From assembly GCA_049841135.1 (NCBI GenBank), contig JASGHK010000004.1, positions 1,798,001-1,862,000 on the forward strand: DNA of 64,000 nucleotides, in the 5' to 3' direction. Below are positions 39,040 through 48,092 of the stretch, piece after piece (the first letter of the stretch is position 1; each line of letters starts with the position of its first letter). A program made the translations under genes and the position numbers. Origin of the DNA: JACRCT01 sp049841135. GTDB lineage: Bacteria > Myxococcota > Myxococcia > Myxococcales > UBA5297. A model generated the notes under the pieces. The model saw only the letters and a program-made list of their open reading frames with translations. It searched no databases and was not told where the DNA came from.

Positions 39040-41222
39040 GACCCTGCGCCCTTCTCGCCGTGCTCCTCTCGCTCCTGCTCGCGGCGTCGGCGTCGGCGCA
39101 GGAGGCCGAGCCCAGCGCCAATCCGGCCGCTGCCCCGGCGACCGAGCCCGCGGCGAGCGCGACGGCGACGCTGTCCGAGACCGACGCCGCGGCCGTCGAC
39201 GAGGCGCGCAACACCGCGGTCGTCACCGCCAGCGGCAGCGAGGAGTCGCAGGCCGAGGCCAGCGCCAACGTCGCCACGGTGGGCTGGGAGCAGATCGCCC
39301 GGCGGCACTACCGGTCTCTCGGCGAGATCCTGGCCGACGTCCCCGGGCTGTACGTCGTCGACGACCTGGTGACGCCGGCGGTCTCGGTGCGCGGCGTCAG
39401 CGGGGGCCTGCGCGCCGGTACCCGGGTGGTCAAGGTGATGATCAACGGCGTCCCGGTCAGCTTCCGCCCGGACCTGACCGCCTTCCTCGGCCCCGAGTAC
39501 ATCCCGGTGGAGATGATCGAGCGGGTGGAGGTGGCCAAGGGCCCGCTCTCGGCGCTCTACGGCGCCAACGCCTTCGTCGCCACCGTCAACGTCATCACCC
39601 GCGGCCAGGGCGGGGCGCAGCTGGTCGCCGAGGTCACCGGGCGGGGCATCGCCCGCGGCGGCGGCTTCGGCTACGGCGGCACGCTGGTGGGCGGCTTCGC
39701 CGAAGGGCCTCAGTCGCTCTTCGTGGCCGTGACCGGCGAGCGGCTGGACCGCTCGGGACTGTCGGTCTCCAAGACCTTCGAGCAGCAGACGCCGGACATC
39801 GCGCGCTACCGCCCCTTCTTCGGCTCCTCGAGCACGGGCGACGTCGCGGCGCCGCGCGGCCTCTTCGTCCAGCACGTCACCCGGCTGCCCTGGCTGGGCA
39901 CGCTCACCGCGCAGGGCGGCATCCAGCAGCAGGATGCGATGGGCGAGTTCCAGCTCAACTCGGTGCTCACCCACCAGTCGCGCTACTCGGTGGAGAACGA
40001 CTGGGTCAGCCTGCGCCACGAGAAGGCCTGGACCGACGCCGTGTCGACCTCGGTGTGGCTCGGCTGGTCGCGCGGGGTGCCCACGCGCGACGAGTCGCTG
40101 CGGCTGACCGGCACCAACGACGCGACCTACCAGCGGCGCTTCTCGTACCAGGCGATCGACGCGGCGGCGGAGCTTTCGGCGGCGGTCGGCCCGGTGCGCC
40201 TCAAGGGCGGCTTCGACTTCAGCTACGAGCCGCAGCGGGTCCTCTACTACTCGCAGACCTTCCTCGGCGCCCAGGGGACGCAGAAGGCCGGAACGACGGT
40301 CGACCTGGTGGGCGCGACCGACCAGAAATTCCTGACGCTGCACAACGAGGCGGTCTACGTGCAGGCGGGCGTCGAGCCCATCAAGGACCTGTCGCTGACG
40401 GGCAACTTCCGCCTCGACGTGCCCAACCTCTTCCCGGTGCAGTACAGCTGGCGGCTGGCGCTGGTGCGCCGGTGGAGCAACTCCTTCACCACCAAGCTCG
40501 TCGGCGGGCGTGCCTTCCAAAGCCCGTCGGCGACGCTGCTCAACGGGCTGACCGGCTTCGGCAGCTCCAACAACCTCATCGGCAGCCGCACCCAGCCGAC
40601 CAGCAAGCCGCTGGTGCCGCAGACGGTGCACAGCGTCGAGCTGGTCAACAGCCTGCAGCTCTTCGGGCGCCTGGCGATCGAGCTGTCCTTGTGGGGCCAG
40701 CAGATCGACGACCCCATCGAGTTCGTGCAGGTGGGCGCCAACTTCCAGGCGCGCAACCAGGCCACGCAGCGCGGCTTCGGCGCGGAGGGCTCGGTGCGGC
40801 TCGAGCTGGGCGTGCTCTCGGCCCGCCTGTTCGGCGAAGGGATGCTGCAGGTCCTGGACGGCTACGTGCAGACCAACCCGCCTTCGTCCTTCCCGGCCTG
40901 GCGCGTCGGCGGCGAGGTCAACGTCTCGGTCCCCAAGGCCTACCTGGGCGGCAACCTCCGAATCGCGCAGGTCGGGCCGCGTGGCGCGACGCAGTCCAAC
41001 GCCTACCTCAACGACGACACCCCCTACTCCTTGCCCAGCTACACGTCGATCGACGCGTCGCTGACCACGCTCGGCCTGCACTTCTTGGGCGGCGCGCAGA
41101 CCTCGCTCGCGGTCACCTGCAAGAACCTCCTCGACGAGCGCCACTCCGAGCCGGGGTTCGGCGGCTTCGACGTCCCGACCCTGGGTCGGCTCTTCGTCTT
41201 CGAGCTGAAGGGCGCCTACTGA
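39036..41222 (+). CDS. TonB-dependent outer membrane receptor
   Basis: Outer membrane transporter, 728 residues. A signal peptide (MRPCALLAVLLSLLLAASAS) is followed by an Ala/Pro-rich spacer and a TonB-box-like NTAVVTAS near residues 68-75. The plug domain has YRSLGEILADVPGLYVVDD, VSVRGVSGGLRAG, MINGVPV, and IERVEVAKGPLSALYGANAF. The rest is a 22-strand-type barrel ending in an aromatic-rich strand (GRLFVFELKGAY). The ligand is not predictable from sequence; the plug resembles the vitamin B12/siderophore class. It lies between two Ser/Thr kinase genes, overlapping both by a few bases, an unusual context for a TonB receptor. Confidence 0.93.
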   Translation: MRPCALLAVLLSLLLAASASAQEAEPSANPAAAPATEPAASATATLSETDAAAVDEARNTAVVTASGSEESQAEASANVATVGWEQIARRHYRSLGEILADVPGLYVVDDLVTPAVSVRGVSGGLRAGTRVVKVMINGVPVSFRPDLTAFLGPEYIPVEMIERVEVAKGPLSALYGANAFVATVNVITRGQGGAQLVAEVTGRGIARGGGFGYGGTLVGGFAEGPQSLFVAVTGERLDRSGLSVSKTFEQQTPDIARYRPFFGSSSTGDVAAPRGLFVQHVTRLPWLGTLTAQGGIQQQDAMGEFQLNSVLTHQSRYSVENDWVSLRHEKAWTDAVSTSVWLGWSRGVPTRDESLRLTGTNDATYQRRFSYQAIDAAAELSAAVGPVRLKGGFDFSYEPQRVLYYSQTFLGAQGTQKAGTTVDLVGATDQKFLTLHNEAVYVQAGVEPIKDLSLTGNFRLDVPNLFPVQYSWRLALVRRWSNSFTTKLVGGRAFQSPSATLLNGLTGFGSSNNLIGSRTQPTSKPLVPQTVHSVELVNSLQLFGRLAIELSLWGQQIDDPIEFVQVGANFQARNQATQRGFGAEGSVRLELGVLSARLFGEGMLQVLDGYVQTNPPSSFPAWRVGGEVNVSVPKAYLGGNLRIAQVGPRGATQSNAYLNDDTPYSLPSYTSIDASLTTLGLHFLGGAQTSLAVTCKNLLDERHSEPGFGGFDVPTLGRLFVFELKGAY

Positions 41223-42361
41223 TGGCCCGGCACCTGGCGCTGCTGCAGACCGAGCGCTTCGGTCGCTACCGGCTGCTGGCCGAGCTGGGCGGCGGCGGCA
41301 TGGCGCGCGTCTTCCTGGCCAACTTCGACGGGCCCGGCGGCTTCGTGAAGCCGTGCGTGGTCAAGAAGGTGCGCCCCGAATTCCTGAACGACGCCGAGTT
41401 CCGCTCGATGTTCCTCAACGAGGCGCGGGTGGCGGCGCTGCTCAACCACCCGAACATCGTGCAGGCCTTCGACTTCGGCGAGTGCGAGGGCGAGCACTAC
41501 CTGGCGCTCGAATACGTCGAGGGCGCCTCGCTCTCCGACGTGGTGCGCGCCTGCCGCCAGGCCGGGCGCACCCTGCCCCTGTCGGTCGTCACGCACGTCG
41601 GCATCGCCATCTGCGAGGCGCTCTCCTGCGTCCACGCCGCGCGCGGCCCCGACGGCGCCCCGCTCCGGGCGATCCACCGCGACGTCACCCCGGGCAACGT
41701 GCTCGTCTCGCGCACCGGCGCGGTCAAGCTCGCCGACTTCGGCGTCGTCAAGTCGTCGCTCAACGTGATGGCCAGCAAGCCCGGGGTGCTCAAGGGCAAG
41801 GCGACCTACCTCTCTCCGGAGCAGGCCCGGCTGGAGCCGCTCGACCAGCGCAGCGACCTCTTCGCCCTGGGGCTGGTGCTCTACGAGCTGTGCACCGGCC
41901 GCAGCGCGCTGGCCCGCGGCTCGTTCGAGGCCTCGGTGCGCGCCGCGGCCACCGCCGACGTCGCGCTCCCCTGCTCCTTCATCCCAGGCTTCTCGGCGAG
42001 GTTCGAGCGGATCCTGGCCCGGGCCCTCACGGCGCGCCGCGACGACCGCTACGGGTCGGCGGACGAGATGCGCGCGGCGCTGGAGGCCTACCGGGCCGAG
42101 GAGCGCCTCGAGCCGGCGACGCGGGAGCTGGCCAAGCTGCTGGCAGAGCTCTTCCCGGAGGCGATGCCGAACCAGCTGGCGAGCCCACCGCCCGCTTCGC
42201 CGCGCACCGCGGCGCCGCCGCCCGAGCCGCTCGAGGAGATCGGCATCGACGAGGTGGAGATGCTCGAGCCCCCGCCGCAGAGCCACTGGCGCGAGGCCGC
42301 CGTCGCCGCCGTGGTGGGCCTCGTCGCCACCGCCGCGTTCTGGCTCTTCGTCCTGCCCTGA
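41222..42361 (+). CDS. membrane-anchored Ser/Thr protein kinase (third gene of the operon)
   Basis: Second Hanks-type kinase, 379 residues. Glycine loop LGGGGMARVFLANF, Lys in CVVKKVRPEF, HRDVTPGNVLVS, DFG in LADFGVVKS, LSPEQARLEPLDQRSDLFALG. A Pro-rich linker leads to a C-terminal transmembrane helix (AAVAAVVGLVATAAFWLFVLP) at the very end, so it is tail-anchored with no external domain. The start ATG overlaps the TonB receptor stop (TGATG). It is similar in layout to the kinase at 37906 and probably descends from a duplication. Catalytically complete. Confidence 0.93.
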   Translation: MARHLALLQTERFGRYRLLAELGGGGMARVFLANFDGPGGFVKPCVVKKVRPEFLNDAEFRSMFLNEARVAALLNHPNIVQAFDFGECEGEHYLALEYVEGASLSDVVRACRQAGRTLPLSVVTHVGIAICEALSCVHAARGPDGAPLRAIHRDVTPGNVLVSRTGAVKLADFGVVKSSLNVMASKPGVLKGKATYLSPEQARLEPLDQRSDLFALGLVLYELCTGRSALARGSFEASVRAAATADVALPCSFIPGFSARFERILARALTARRDDRYGSADEMRAALEAYRAEERLEPATRELAKLLAELFPEAMPNQLASPPPASPRTAAPPPEPLEEIGIDEVEMLEPPPQSHWREAAVAAVVGLVATAAFWLFVLP

Positions 42362-42374
42362 AGAGGCGCCTTCC

Positions 42375-43586
42375 ATGACCGTGCCGTCCAACCCCCGCCT
42401 GCTGCCCGACCGCGAGAGCTCGCGCCCCAGCTCGCGCGTCGCCCGCCGCCAATCCGGCTCCGCGCCCAGCTACCCGAGCGGGCCCCGCACCGCCGAGGTG
42501 CCCAAGAGGACCTGGTACCTCGCGTTGGCGGCGCTCCTCCTGCTGGCCAATGCCGTCGGCTATCGCATCTACCGCTCGCGGACCCGGACCGAGCGTGCGC
42601 CCGTCTCCGCGCCCGCAACGCCGACCGCTCCCGCGACCGCAGCCCCAGCCGCTCCTGTCCCGAGCCCCGCCCCAGCCCCAGGCCCCTCGGAGGGCTCGCA
42701 GGCGCTCCTGCGCGCCCACCGCCTGGCGGCGCTCGCCGCGATGGAGCAGGGCGAGTACGGCGCTGCCGAGCGCGAGCTGCTGGATGCGCAGAAGCTGGAG
42801 CCGGGCCGCAGCGAGACCCGCGACCTGCTGCGGATCGTGCGCAATCTTCAGGCCAACGCGAAGAAGGCCGCCGCTCCGCCGCCCGCACCGACGCCCGCCC
42901 CGGCGGGGCCGGTCGCGCCCAAGCCCGCCCCCGAGCCGCCGAGGGCCAAGGCTCCGCCCAAAGTCGCGGTCGCGCGCGCGGACCCGCCGCGCCCGAGCGA
43001 GCCCCCTGCCAACGGGACGCTGCTCGTGGTCTCCACGCCGCCGGGGATCCTGATCCAGATCGACGGCCAACCGTCGGACGTCACTCCGGCCCGGATCCAG
43101 GTCCCGCCGGGTGCCCACTCCGTCGTCCTGGTGCGCGGCGACACCCGGCTCTTCGAGCGGCAGGTGAAGGTGAGCTCGAACGCGGTCGCGTCGGTCGACG
43201 CCGACCTCTCGGCCCAGCTGGCCCCCAAGGTCGCCGCGGTGCCGAGCACCGAGCCGGCCGAGGAGCTGCTTCCGGTGCCGGACCTCGACGAGAAGCCGGC
43301 GCCGCCCGCTCCGACTCCGGCTCCCGCTCCAGCCCCGGTCGCGACCCCCACTGTCTCGGCCAAGCCGTCAGCCGTCCCGGCGGCTGCAGGAGAGGTCTAC
43401 GTCACCTCGCCCGAGATCTACGGCGAGGTCTTCATCAACGGCCGCAGCTACGGCTACCCGCCGGTGCTGGCCAAGGGCGTGCCCGCCGGGCGCGCGACCG
43501 TGGAGATCCGGATCAACGACGTCCCCCGCCGCTCGACCGTGGTGCAGGTCGAGCCCAACAAGCGACTCGCGGCGCGGCTGCGCTAG
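42375..43586 (+). CDS. single-pass membrane protein with PEGA domains
   Basis: 403 residues. A short cytoplasmic Ser/Arg-rich N-terminus (possible kinase substrate, e.g. RESSRPSSRVARRQS), then one transmembrane helix at about residues 46-64 (WYLALAALLLLANAVGYRIY), a Pro/Ala linker, a TPR-like helical pair (AALAAMEQGEYGAAERELLD), a PEGA domain (GTLLVVSTPPGILIQIDGQP), and a second C-terminal PEGA-like domain (GEVYVTSPEIYGEVFINGRS). PEGA domains are usually carried by surface or envelope proteins and often accompany Hanks kinases. It begins 13 bases after the second kinase. Whether the kinases phosphorylate it is inference. Confidence 0.88.
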   Translation: MTVPSNPRLLPDRESSRPSSRVARRQSGSAPSYPSGPRTAEVPKRTWYLALAALLLLANAVGYRIYRSRTRTERAPVSAPATPTAPATAAPAAPVPSPAPAPGPSEGSQALLRAHRLAALAAMEQGEYGAAERELLDAQKLEPGRSETRDLLRIVRNLQANAKKAAAPPPAPTPAPAGPVAPKPAPEPPRAKAPPKVAVARADPPRPSEPPANGTLLVVSTPPGILIQIDGQPSDVTPARIQVPPGAHSVVLVRGDTRLFERQVKVSSNAVASVDADLSAQLAPKVAAVPSTEPAEELLPVPDLDEKPAPPAPTPAPAPAPVATPTVSAKPSAVPAAAGEVYVTSPEIYGEVFINGRSYGYPPVLAKGVPAGRATVEIRINDVPRRSTVVQVEPNKRLAARLR

Positions 43587-43605
43587 CGAAGCGAAGGAGG
43601 CCCCC

Positions 43606-44994
43606 ATGCGAACCGCCCTCGTCTGCGCCCTGCTGCTCGCCCTTTCGGCCTGTGCCCCTCCACAGCAGCAGGCCGGCAAGTCCATCGCCATCGGCGTCGT
43701 CATCGACCGCACGGGCAATAACTCCGAGCCCTCCTGGGTCGACGCCATCCGGCTGGCGCGCCGCCACGCCAACCTCGGCCTGCGCCAGGCCGGCGTGGAC
43801 CTGCAGTTCGATCTGCTCATCTCCGACTCGGGCAACGAGCCGGCGGTCGCGCTCCCCCGCGCCGTGGAGCTGGTGCGCGAGAAGGGCGCCAAGGCGCTCA
43901 TCCTCGACACCTCGCAGAACGACGTCGCGGTCAACCGCCTCAACTATGACGACGACCCGGACAACGACCTGAAGGTGCCGCTTCAGTGCGGCAGCTGCAC
44001 CCCGGGCTCGATGAACAACCCGGCGGCCACCGACCCCGATCCAGTCAGCCAATTGGCGCTGCGCAACTCGCTGGGCTGGAACTTCCGCTCGGTGATGTCG
44101 ACCAAGTCCATCTCCGAGGTGCTGGTCAGCCTGATGCTCCAGGACAGCGGCGGCGACGCGAACCACGACGGGGTCTTCAAGGTCGCCTTCTACGGCAGCG
44201 ACGAGGCGTTCGGCCGTGGCGCGGGCAAGGACCTGAAGGCCTTCCTCACCTCGATGCACCCCGAGCCGCCGCCGGTCTTCGAGGAGCGCTACCACCCGCG
44301 CGACGCCGACCCCTCGAGCTACGCCTGGAGCGAGGACCTGCGCGCGCTCAGCGACAACCTCAACTCGACCACCGGCGCCGTCGACGGCATGCCCGACTTC
44401 GTGGCCGTCGCCGACTTCGCCCAGCAGCAGGCGGCGGTGATCAAGGCGTGGCGCCAGGGCGGCTTCTCGCCGCGGTTGCTGCACTACCACTCGATGCGCT
44501 TCTCGACGGTGCTGGAGACGCTGGGGAGCATGAGCGACGGCGCCGAGGGCGTCTCGCACGTGCTCTTCGACCAGGGGCCCGCGGGCGAGCAGTTCGCGTC
44601 CGACTACGCCGCGGTGTACGGCGAGGGCCCGCGCTACCGCGACTCCAACTACTACGACGCGGCGATGACCTTCATGCTCGCGGCCATCGTCGCCGCTTCG
44701 AGCAAGGCCGACCCGGAGGACGTCACCGGCCAGGACCTCCGCGACGCGATGGCGCAGACCAGCGTCCGGGGCGCCGAGCAGGTCGGGACCGGACCGGACG
44801 CGTTCGCGCGAGCCGTGAAGCTCGCCCAGGACGGCCAGCCCTTCGACTACCAGGGCGCCTCGGGGCCGATGGACTACGACGCCCTGGGCAACGTCTCCGG
44901 CAGGCTCGCCCACTTCCGCGCCCAGAGCGGCGCCTTCGTGGACGTCGCGCGCTTCGACTGCGTCAGCGACCCGTCCTGCCCCGAGGTCCCGTGA
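43606..44994 (+). CDS. periplasmic binding lipoprotein of the Leu/Ile/Val (Peripla_BP_6) class, without ABC permease
   Basis: 462 residues. Lipobox LSAC near residue 16. The two-lobed type I binding-protein fold is recognisable: KSIAIGVVIDRTGNNSEP, DAIRLARRHANLGLRQAGVD, DLLISDSGNEPAVALPRAVE, then FKVAFYGSDEAFGRG, FVAVADFAQQQAAVIKAWRQ, and NYYDAAMTFMLAAIVAASSK. Such proteins normally feed an ABC importer or act as ligand sensors; no ABC ATPase or permease gene is nearby. A Cys pair ends the protein (CVSDPSC). A good Shine-Dalgarno (aaggagg) precedes the ATG. The stop overlaps the next gene start (GTGA). Confidence 0.9.
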   Translation: MRTALVCALLLALSACAPPQQQAGKSIAIGVVIDRTGNNSEPSWVDAIRLARRHANLGLRQAGVDLQFDLLISDSGNEPAVALPRAVELVREKGAKALILDTSQNDVAVNRLNYDDDPDNDLKVPLQCGSCTPGSMNNPAATDPDPVSQLALRNSLGWNFRSVMSTKSISEVLVSLMLQDSGGDANHDGVFKVAFYGSDEAFGRGAGKDLKAFLTSMHPEPPPVFEERYHPRDADPSSYAWSEDLRALSDNLNSTTGAVDGMPDFVAVADFAQQQAAVIKAWRQGGFSPRLLHYHSMRFSTVLETLGSMSDGAEGVSHVLFDQGPAGEQFASDYAAVYGEGPRYRDSNYYDAAMTFMLAAIVAASSKADPEDVTGQDLRDAMAQTSVRGAEQVGTGPDAFARAVKLAQDGQPFDYQGASGPMDYDALGNVSGRLAHFRAQSGAFVDVARFDCVSDPSCPEVP

Positions 44995-46469
44995 ACGCGC
45001 CTGCGAAGTGGTCCCTCGGCCGGATCAACGCCCTGCTCGCCCGCCACACCGTCGGAACGCTCGCGGCGCTGGTGGCCGTCAACCTCGCCTTCCCCGCCCC
45101 GGGAATCGCGCTCAAGTCGCTCTCGCTCTTCCGCGTCCCCGTCACCGGCTGGAGCTACGACTTCAGCACCTTGGCGCTGACCTCGATGATGCTCTCGGCG
45201 TCCATCCAGTGCCGGCTCGGGGACTTCGCGCAGATGGCCCGTCGGCCCCGCGCCTCGGCGGCGAGCCTGCTGCAGGTCTACGCGCTGGGCCCGGCGCTGG
45301 CGCTGGCGACGAGCCTGCTCGGCCTGGGCGGGTTCCCGCAGGAGGCGGCCGCCGAGCTGCGCCTGGGGCTGTTCCTGGTCTCGCTGATGCCGGTGGCGAT
45401 GACCGCCGCGGTCTGGGTGCGGATGGCGGCGGGGAACATCGCGCTGCTCCTGGCGCTGATCGCGGTGACGACGCTCTTCTCGGTGATCTCGGTGCCGCTC
45501 TACAGCGCGGTGATGCCGGCGCTGGCGGGCACGGCGCTCGCCTCGGTGCCGGTGGGCGAGCTGGTCAAGCAGCTCGTCCTCTCGGTCTCGCTGCCGCTGG
45601 CCTTCGGGCTGGCCTTTCGCCGGCTGGCGAGCGGCTGGGCCGACGCCGTGCAACCCGCGATGACGCTGGTGGGGACGGTGGGGCTGTACGCGGCGCTCTC
45701 GACCAACGTGGCGGGCGCGGCGGCGCACCTGCGCGGAGGCGACCTCGAGCTGCTGGCGCTGACCGGCCTGAGCACGCTGGCGCTCAACCTGGGGCTCTTC
45801 GGCGTCTCGCTCGTGGCGGCGCGCCGGCTGCGCTCGCGCCGGCCCGGCCTCTCGCACGACGACGCGGTGGCGCTGCTCTTCGGCGGCGGGATGCGCAGCA
45901 CCGGCACGGCGATGGTCCTAGGCGCCGCGGCCTTCCCGGCGATGCCGCTCGTCACCGTGCCGGCGGCGCTCTACAGCATCTTCCAGCAGGTCCTGGCCGG
46001 GTACCTGGTGCGCGTGCTCCAGCCTGGCGCGGCGCTGCTGCGCACGCCGGTGGGCCGGAGCCGGCGCGAGCTGGACGCCCAGCTGCGCGCTCGGGTGCTG
46101 AAGCGGGCGGGCCAGCTCTGCCTGCTCGTCTTCCGCGTCCACGCGCCGCGCGGCCAGGCGGCTCCGCTCGCCTCGCTGATGGCGGACGTGCGCCGCAGGC
46201 TTCGCGGCCACGACTACGTCTCGCTCCTGCCGCCCGACCACTTCGCGGTGCTGCTGGGCGAGGTCTCGGAGGAGCAGTCCCGCAAGATCGCGGCGCGGCT
46301 CGAGGCGGCGCTGCTCTCGCGGCGGCCGGACCTCGTCGTCCACTGGGGGCTCGCCGCGGCCGCGACTCCGGTCGCCGCCAGCCAGGTCGTCGAGCTCGCC
46401 CGGCTCCGGGCGAGCCACCCGCTCCGGGTGCGCCCCGTCGTCGCGGCGCCGCAGAAGGTCGCCTCGTAG
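44991..46469 (+). CDS. BASS-family transporter fused to a degenerate GGDEF-like domain
   Basis: 492 residues. About residues 1-340 form nine to ten hydrophobic helices of the bile acid:sodium symporter type (LTSMMLSASIQCRLGDFAQM, LFLVSLMPVAMTAAVWVRMA, GGGMRSTGTAMVLGAAAFPA, VPAALYSIFQQVLAGYLVRV). The C-terminal 140 residues look like a GGDEF fold (VRRRLRGHDYVSLLPPDHFAVLLG, then IAARLEAALLSRRPDLVVHWG), with PPDHF where GGDEF should be, so diguanylate cyclase activity is not expected. It is translationally coupled to the binding protein (GTGA overlap). The soluble domain may bind a nucleotide or act as a docking module (inference). I do not know of this fusion as a described family. Confidence 0.85.
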   Translation: MNAPAKWSLGRINALLARHTVGTLAALVAVNLAFPAPGIALKSLSLFRVPVTGWSYDFSTLALTSMMLSASIQCRLGDFAQMARRPRASAASLLQVYALGPALALATSLLGLGGFPQEAAAELRLGLFLVSLMPVAMTAAVWVRMAAGNIALLLALIAVTTLFSVISVPLYSAVMPALAGTALASVPVGELVKQLVLSVSLPLAFGLAFRRLASGWADAVQPAMTLVGTVGLYAALSTNVAGAAAHLRGGDLELLALTGLSTLALNLGLFGVSLVAARRLRSRRPGLSHDDAVALLFGGGMRSTGTAMVLGAAAFPAMPLVTVPAALYSIFQQVLAGYLVRVLQPGAALLRTPVGRSRRELDAQLRARVLKRAGQLCLLVFRVHAPRGQAAPLASLMADVRRRLRGHDYVSLLPPDHFAVLLGEVSEEQSRKIAARLEAALLSRRPDLVVHWGLAAAATPVAASQVVELARLRASHPLRVRPVVAAPQKVAS

Positions 46470-46822
46470 GCGCGTTGTCAGAGCCTGCGCGAGCCGAGGG
46501 AACGCCAGAGAGCTTGCTAAAGATAGGCAGCTACTTTGTGACATGACCGACTCGGTCCCAAGCCGGCACGGGAACCTGATGCCGCGGTGGCCGAGTTCTC
46601 GGCGGCGCCACATCCGCAAACGTTGCGCAAGGCAGGTCAGCGTTCGCTGACAACACGCCCGTCGTCGCGTCGCTCAGCCGCTCTTCGTCGCCTCGTAGCC
46701 ACGAGTCCTCAGACGAGGAGCGGCCGCCTCGCTCGGCGAGCCTCCGAGCACAGAGTTCCGCGGACTTGGGCTGGGCATGGCGGGTGAAGAGGCGGAGGCA
46801 CGCCACCTGCCCTGGAGGTCAC
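46470..46822. other. 353-base non-coding gap
   Basis: Separates the kinase/TonB operon from the DUF4382 gene. It should contain the latter's promoter, but no convincing promoter pair, repeat or RNA structure was found. Short open frames here look random in composition. Confidence 0.5.
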
Positions 46823-47809
46823 ATGACGAAGAGCCACCCGCTGTGTTCCCGCCTGCTCGCGTGCTCGCTCGTAGCGCTGTCCGCGTGCGGCGGATCCTCG
46901 CAGTCGCAGTCGACCGGCGACATCACCGCCGGCCGCGCCCGCCTCACCGTGCAGATCGTCGATGCGCCGACGCCGAAGTACTCGGAGGTGGTGGTCACCA
47001 TCTCCAAGATCACCGCGCACTCGACGAGCGCGGGCTGGGTCACCATCTCCGACACGCCCGCCACCCTCGACCTGCTCAAGCTCAAGGACGTGGGCTTCGT
47101 GTTCGGCAAGGTCGAGCTGGCGCCCGACAAGATCACCCAGATTCGCCTCTTCACCGACCCCATCGGCCCGCACTACGTCACCCTCGCCGACGGCTCCAAG
47201 GTCGACCTGAAGGTGCCGAGCGGGCCGCAGTCGGGCATCAAGGTCACCGGCCCCGTCGACCTCGAGGCCTGCGCCGAGACCACGCTCACGCTCGACTTCA
47301 TCCCCGAGAAGTCCATCCAGGTCCACCCCACCGGCGGCGGCGAGCTGTGGATCCTGCGGCCGGTCATCAAGGCCAAGAAGGTCGTCACCTCGGCCGTGGG
47401 CTGCGCCGAGCCGACCGATGCGGGCGGCACCGACGGCGACGGCGACATCGATGTCGTCGATCCTCCGGCCCTGCCCGACAACAGCCAGCCTGCCGGCTCG
47501 CCTTGCACGTTGTCGTCCGACTGCATGTCCGGCTTCTGTGGTGACAGCATCTGCGGCGTGGGCGCCCCCGGCACCCCGTGCGCCAGCGCCTCGGACTGCG
47601 CCTCGGGCCTGTGCGTTGACGGCGCCTGCGGCATCGGGCCCGCCGTCGGTGCCGGCCAGCCCTGCATCAACTCGGCCGCCTGTCTCTCCGGCGTCTGCAC
47701 CAGTGGCACCTGTGAGCCCGGCAGCCAGGGCACGCCCTGCCTGCTCACCGAGGACTGCGGCACCCTGCTGATTTGCGAGGCCGGCACCTGCATGGCGCCG
47801 CTGAACTGA
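46823..47809 (+). CDS. DUF4382 lipoprotein with C-terminal Cys-rich repeats
   Basis: 328 residues. Lipobox LSAC near residue 21. The DUF4382 beta-sandwich domain spans about residues 35-185 (RLTVQIVDAPTPKYSEVVVT, LKLKDVGFVFGKVELAPDKI, IRLFTDP). An Asp/Gly linker follows, then four units of the pattern G-x-P-C-x5-D/A-C-x-S-G-x-C (GSPCTLSSDCMSGFC, GTPCASASDCASGLC, and so on) common in myxobacterial exported proteins. It is probably surface-exposed; the function is unknown. The start ATG follows cctggaggtcac. A strong terminator at 47843-47871 follows. Confidence 0.88.
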   Translation: MTKSHPLCSRLLACSLVALSACGGSSQSQSTGDITAGRARLTVQIVDAPTPKYSEVVVTISKITAHSTSAGWVTISDTPATLDLLKLKDVGFVFGKVELAPDKITQIRLFTDPIGPHYVTLADGSKVDLKVPSGPQSGIKVTGPVDLEACAETTLTLDFIPEKSIQVHPTGGGELWILRPVIKAKKVVTSAVGCAEPTDAGGTDGDGDIDVVDPPALPDNSQPAGSPCTLSSDCMSGFCGDSICGVGAPGTPCASASDCASGLCVDGACGIGPAVGAGQPCINSAACLSGVCTSGTCEPGSQGTPCLLTEDCGTLLICEAGTCMAPLN

Positions 47810-47842
47810 CCCGACCCCTCACCCACCGATCAACTAGAGAAA

Positions 47843-47871
47843 GCCCTCCTCGCGCCTGGCGCGGGGAGGGC
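47843..47871 (+). terminator. intrinsic terminator after the DUF4382 gene
   Basis: Arms gccctcctcgcgc and gcgcggggagggc pair almost perfectly around a 3-base loop, followed by ctcgttgtt. It lies 34 bases after the stop. Confidence 0.8.
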
Positions 47872-48092
47872 CTCGTTGTTCCTAACGTCAGAAACAACGG
47901 GCTCGGAATCTCCCGCCTGCTCGGCTGTTTGCGGGGTGGCCTCGGGCGGTGCCTTTCTTGTTGTTCCGCCCCGGTCCGCAGGCCTAATATGCCGCGCTTT
48001 CTAGGAGATTTCCCTTTCCGACCGTCCGGAAACGGGACCATTGAGCGAGCCCCCTAAGAAGCCGGGGCCGACGCCGATCCAAAGGTGGAGCC

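Noticed and set aside
46531..46806. A 91-residue minus-strand open frame in the gap before the DUF4382 gene
   Set aside because: No RBS, no recognisable motif, Arg/Ser-rich random composition, and it overlaps the likely promoter region.
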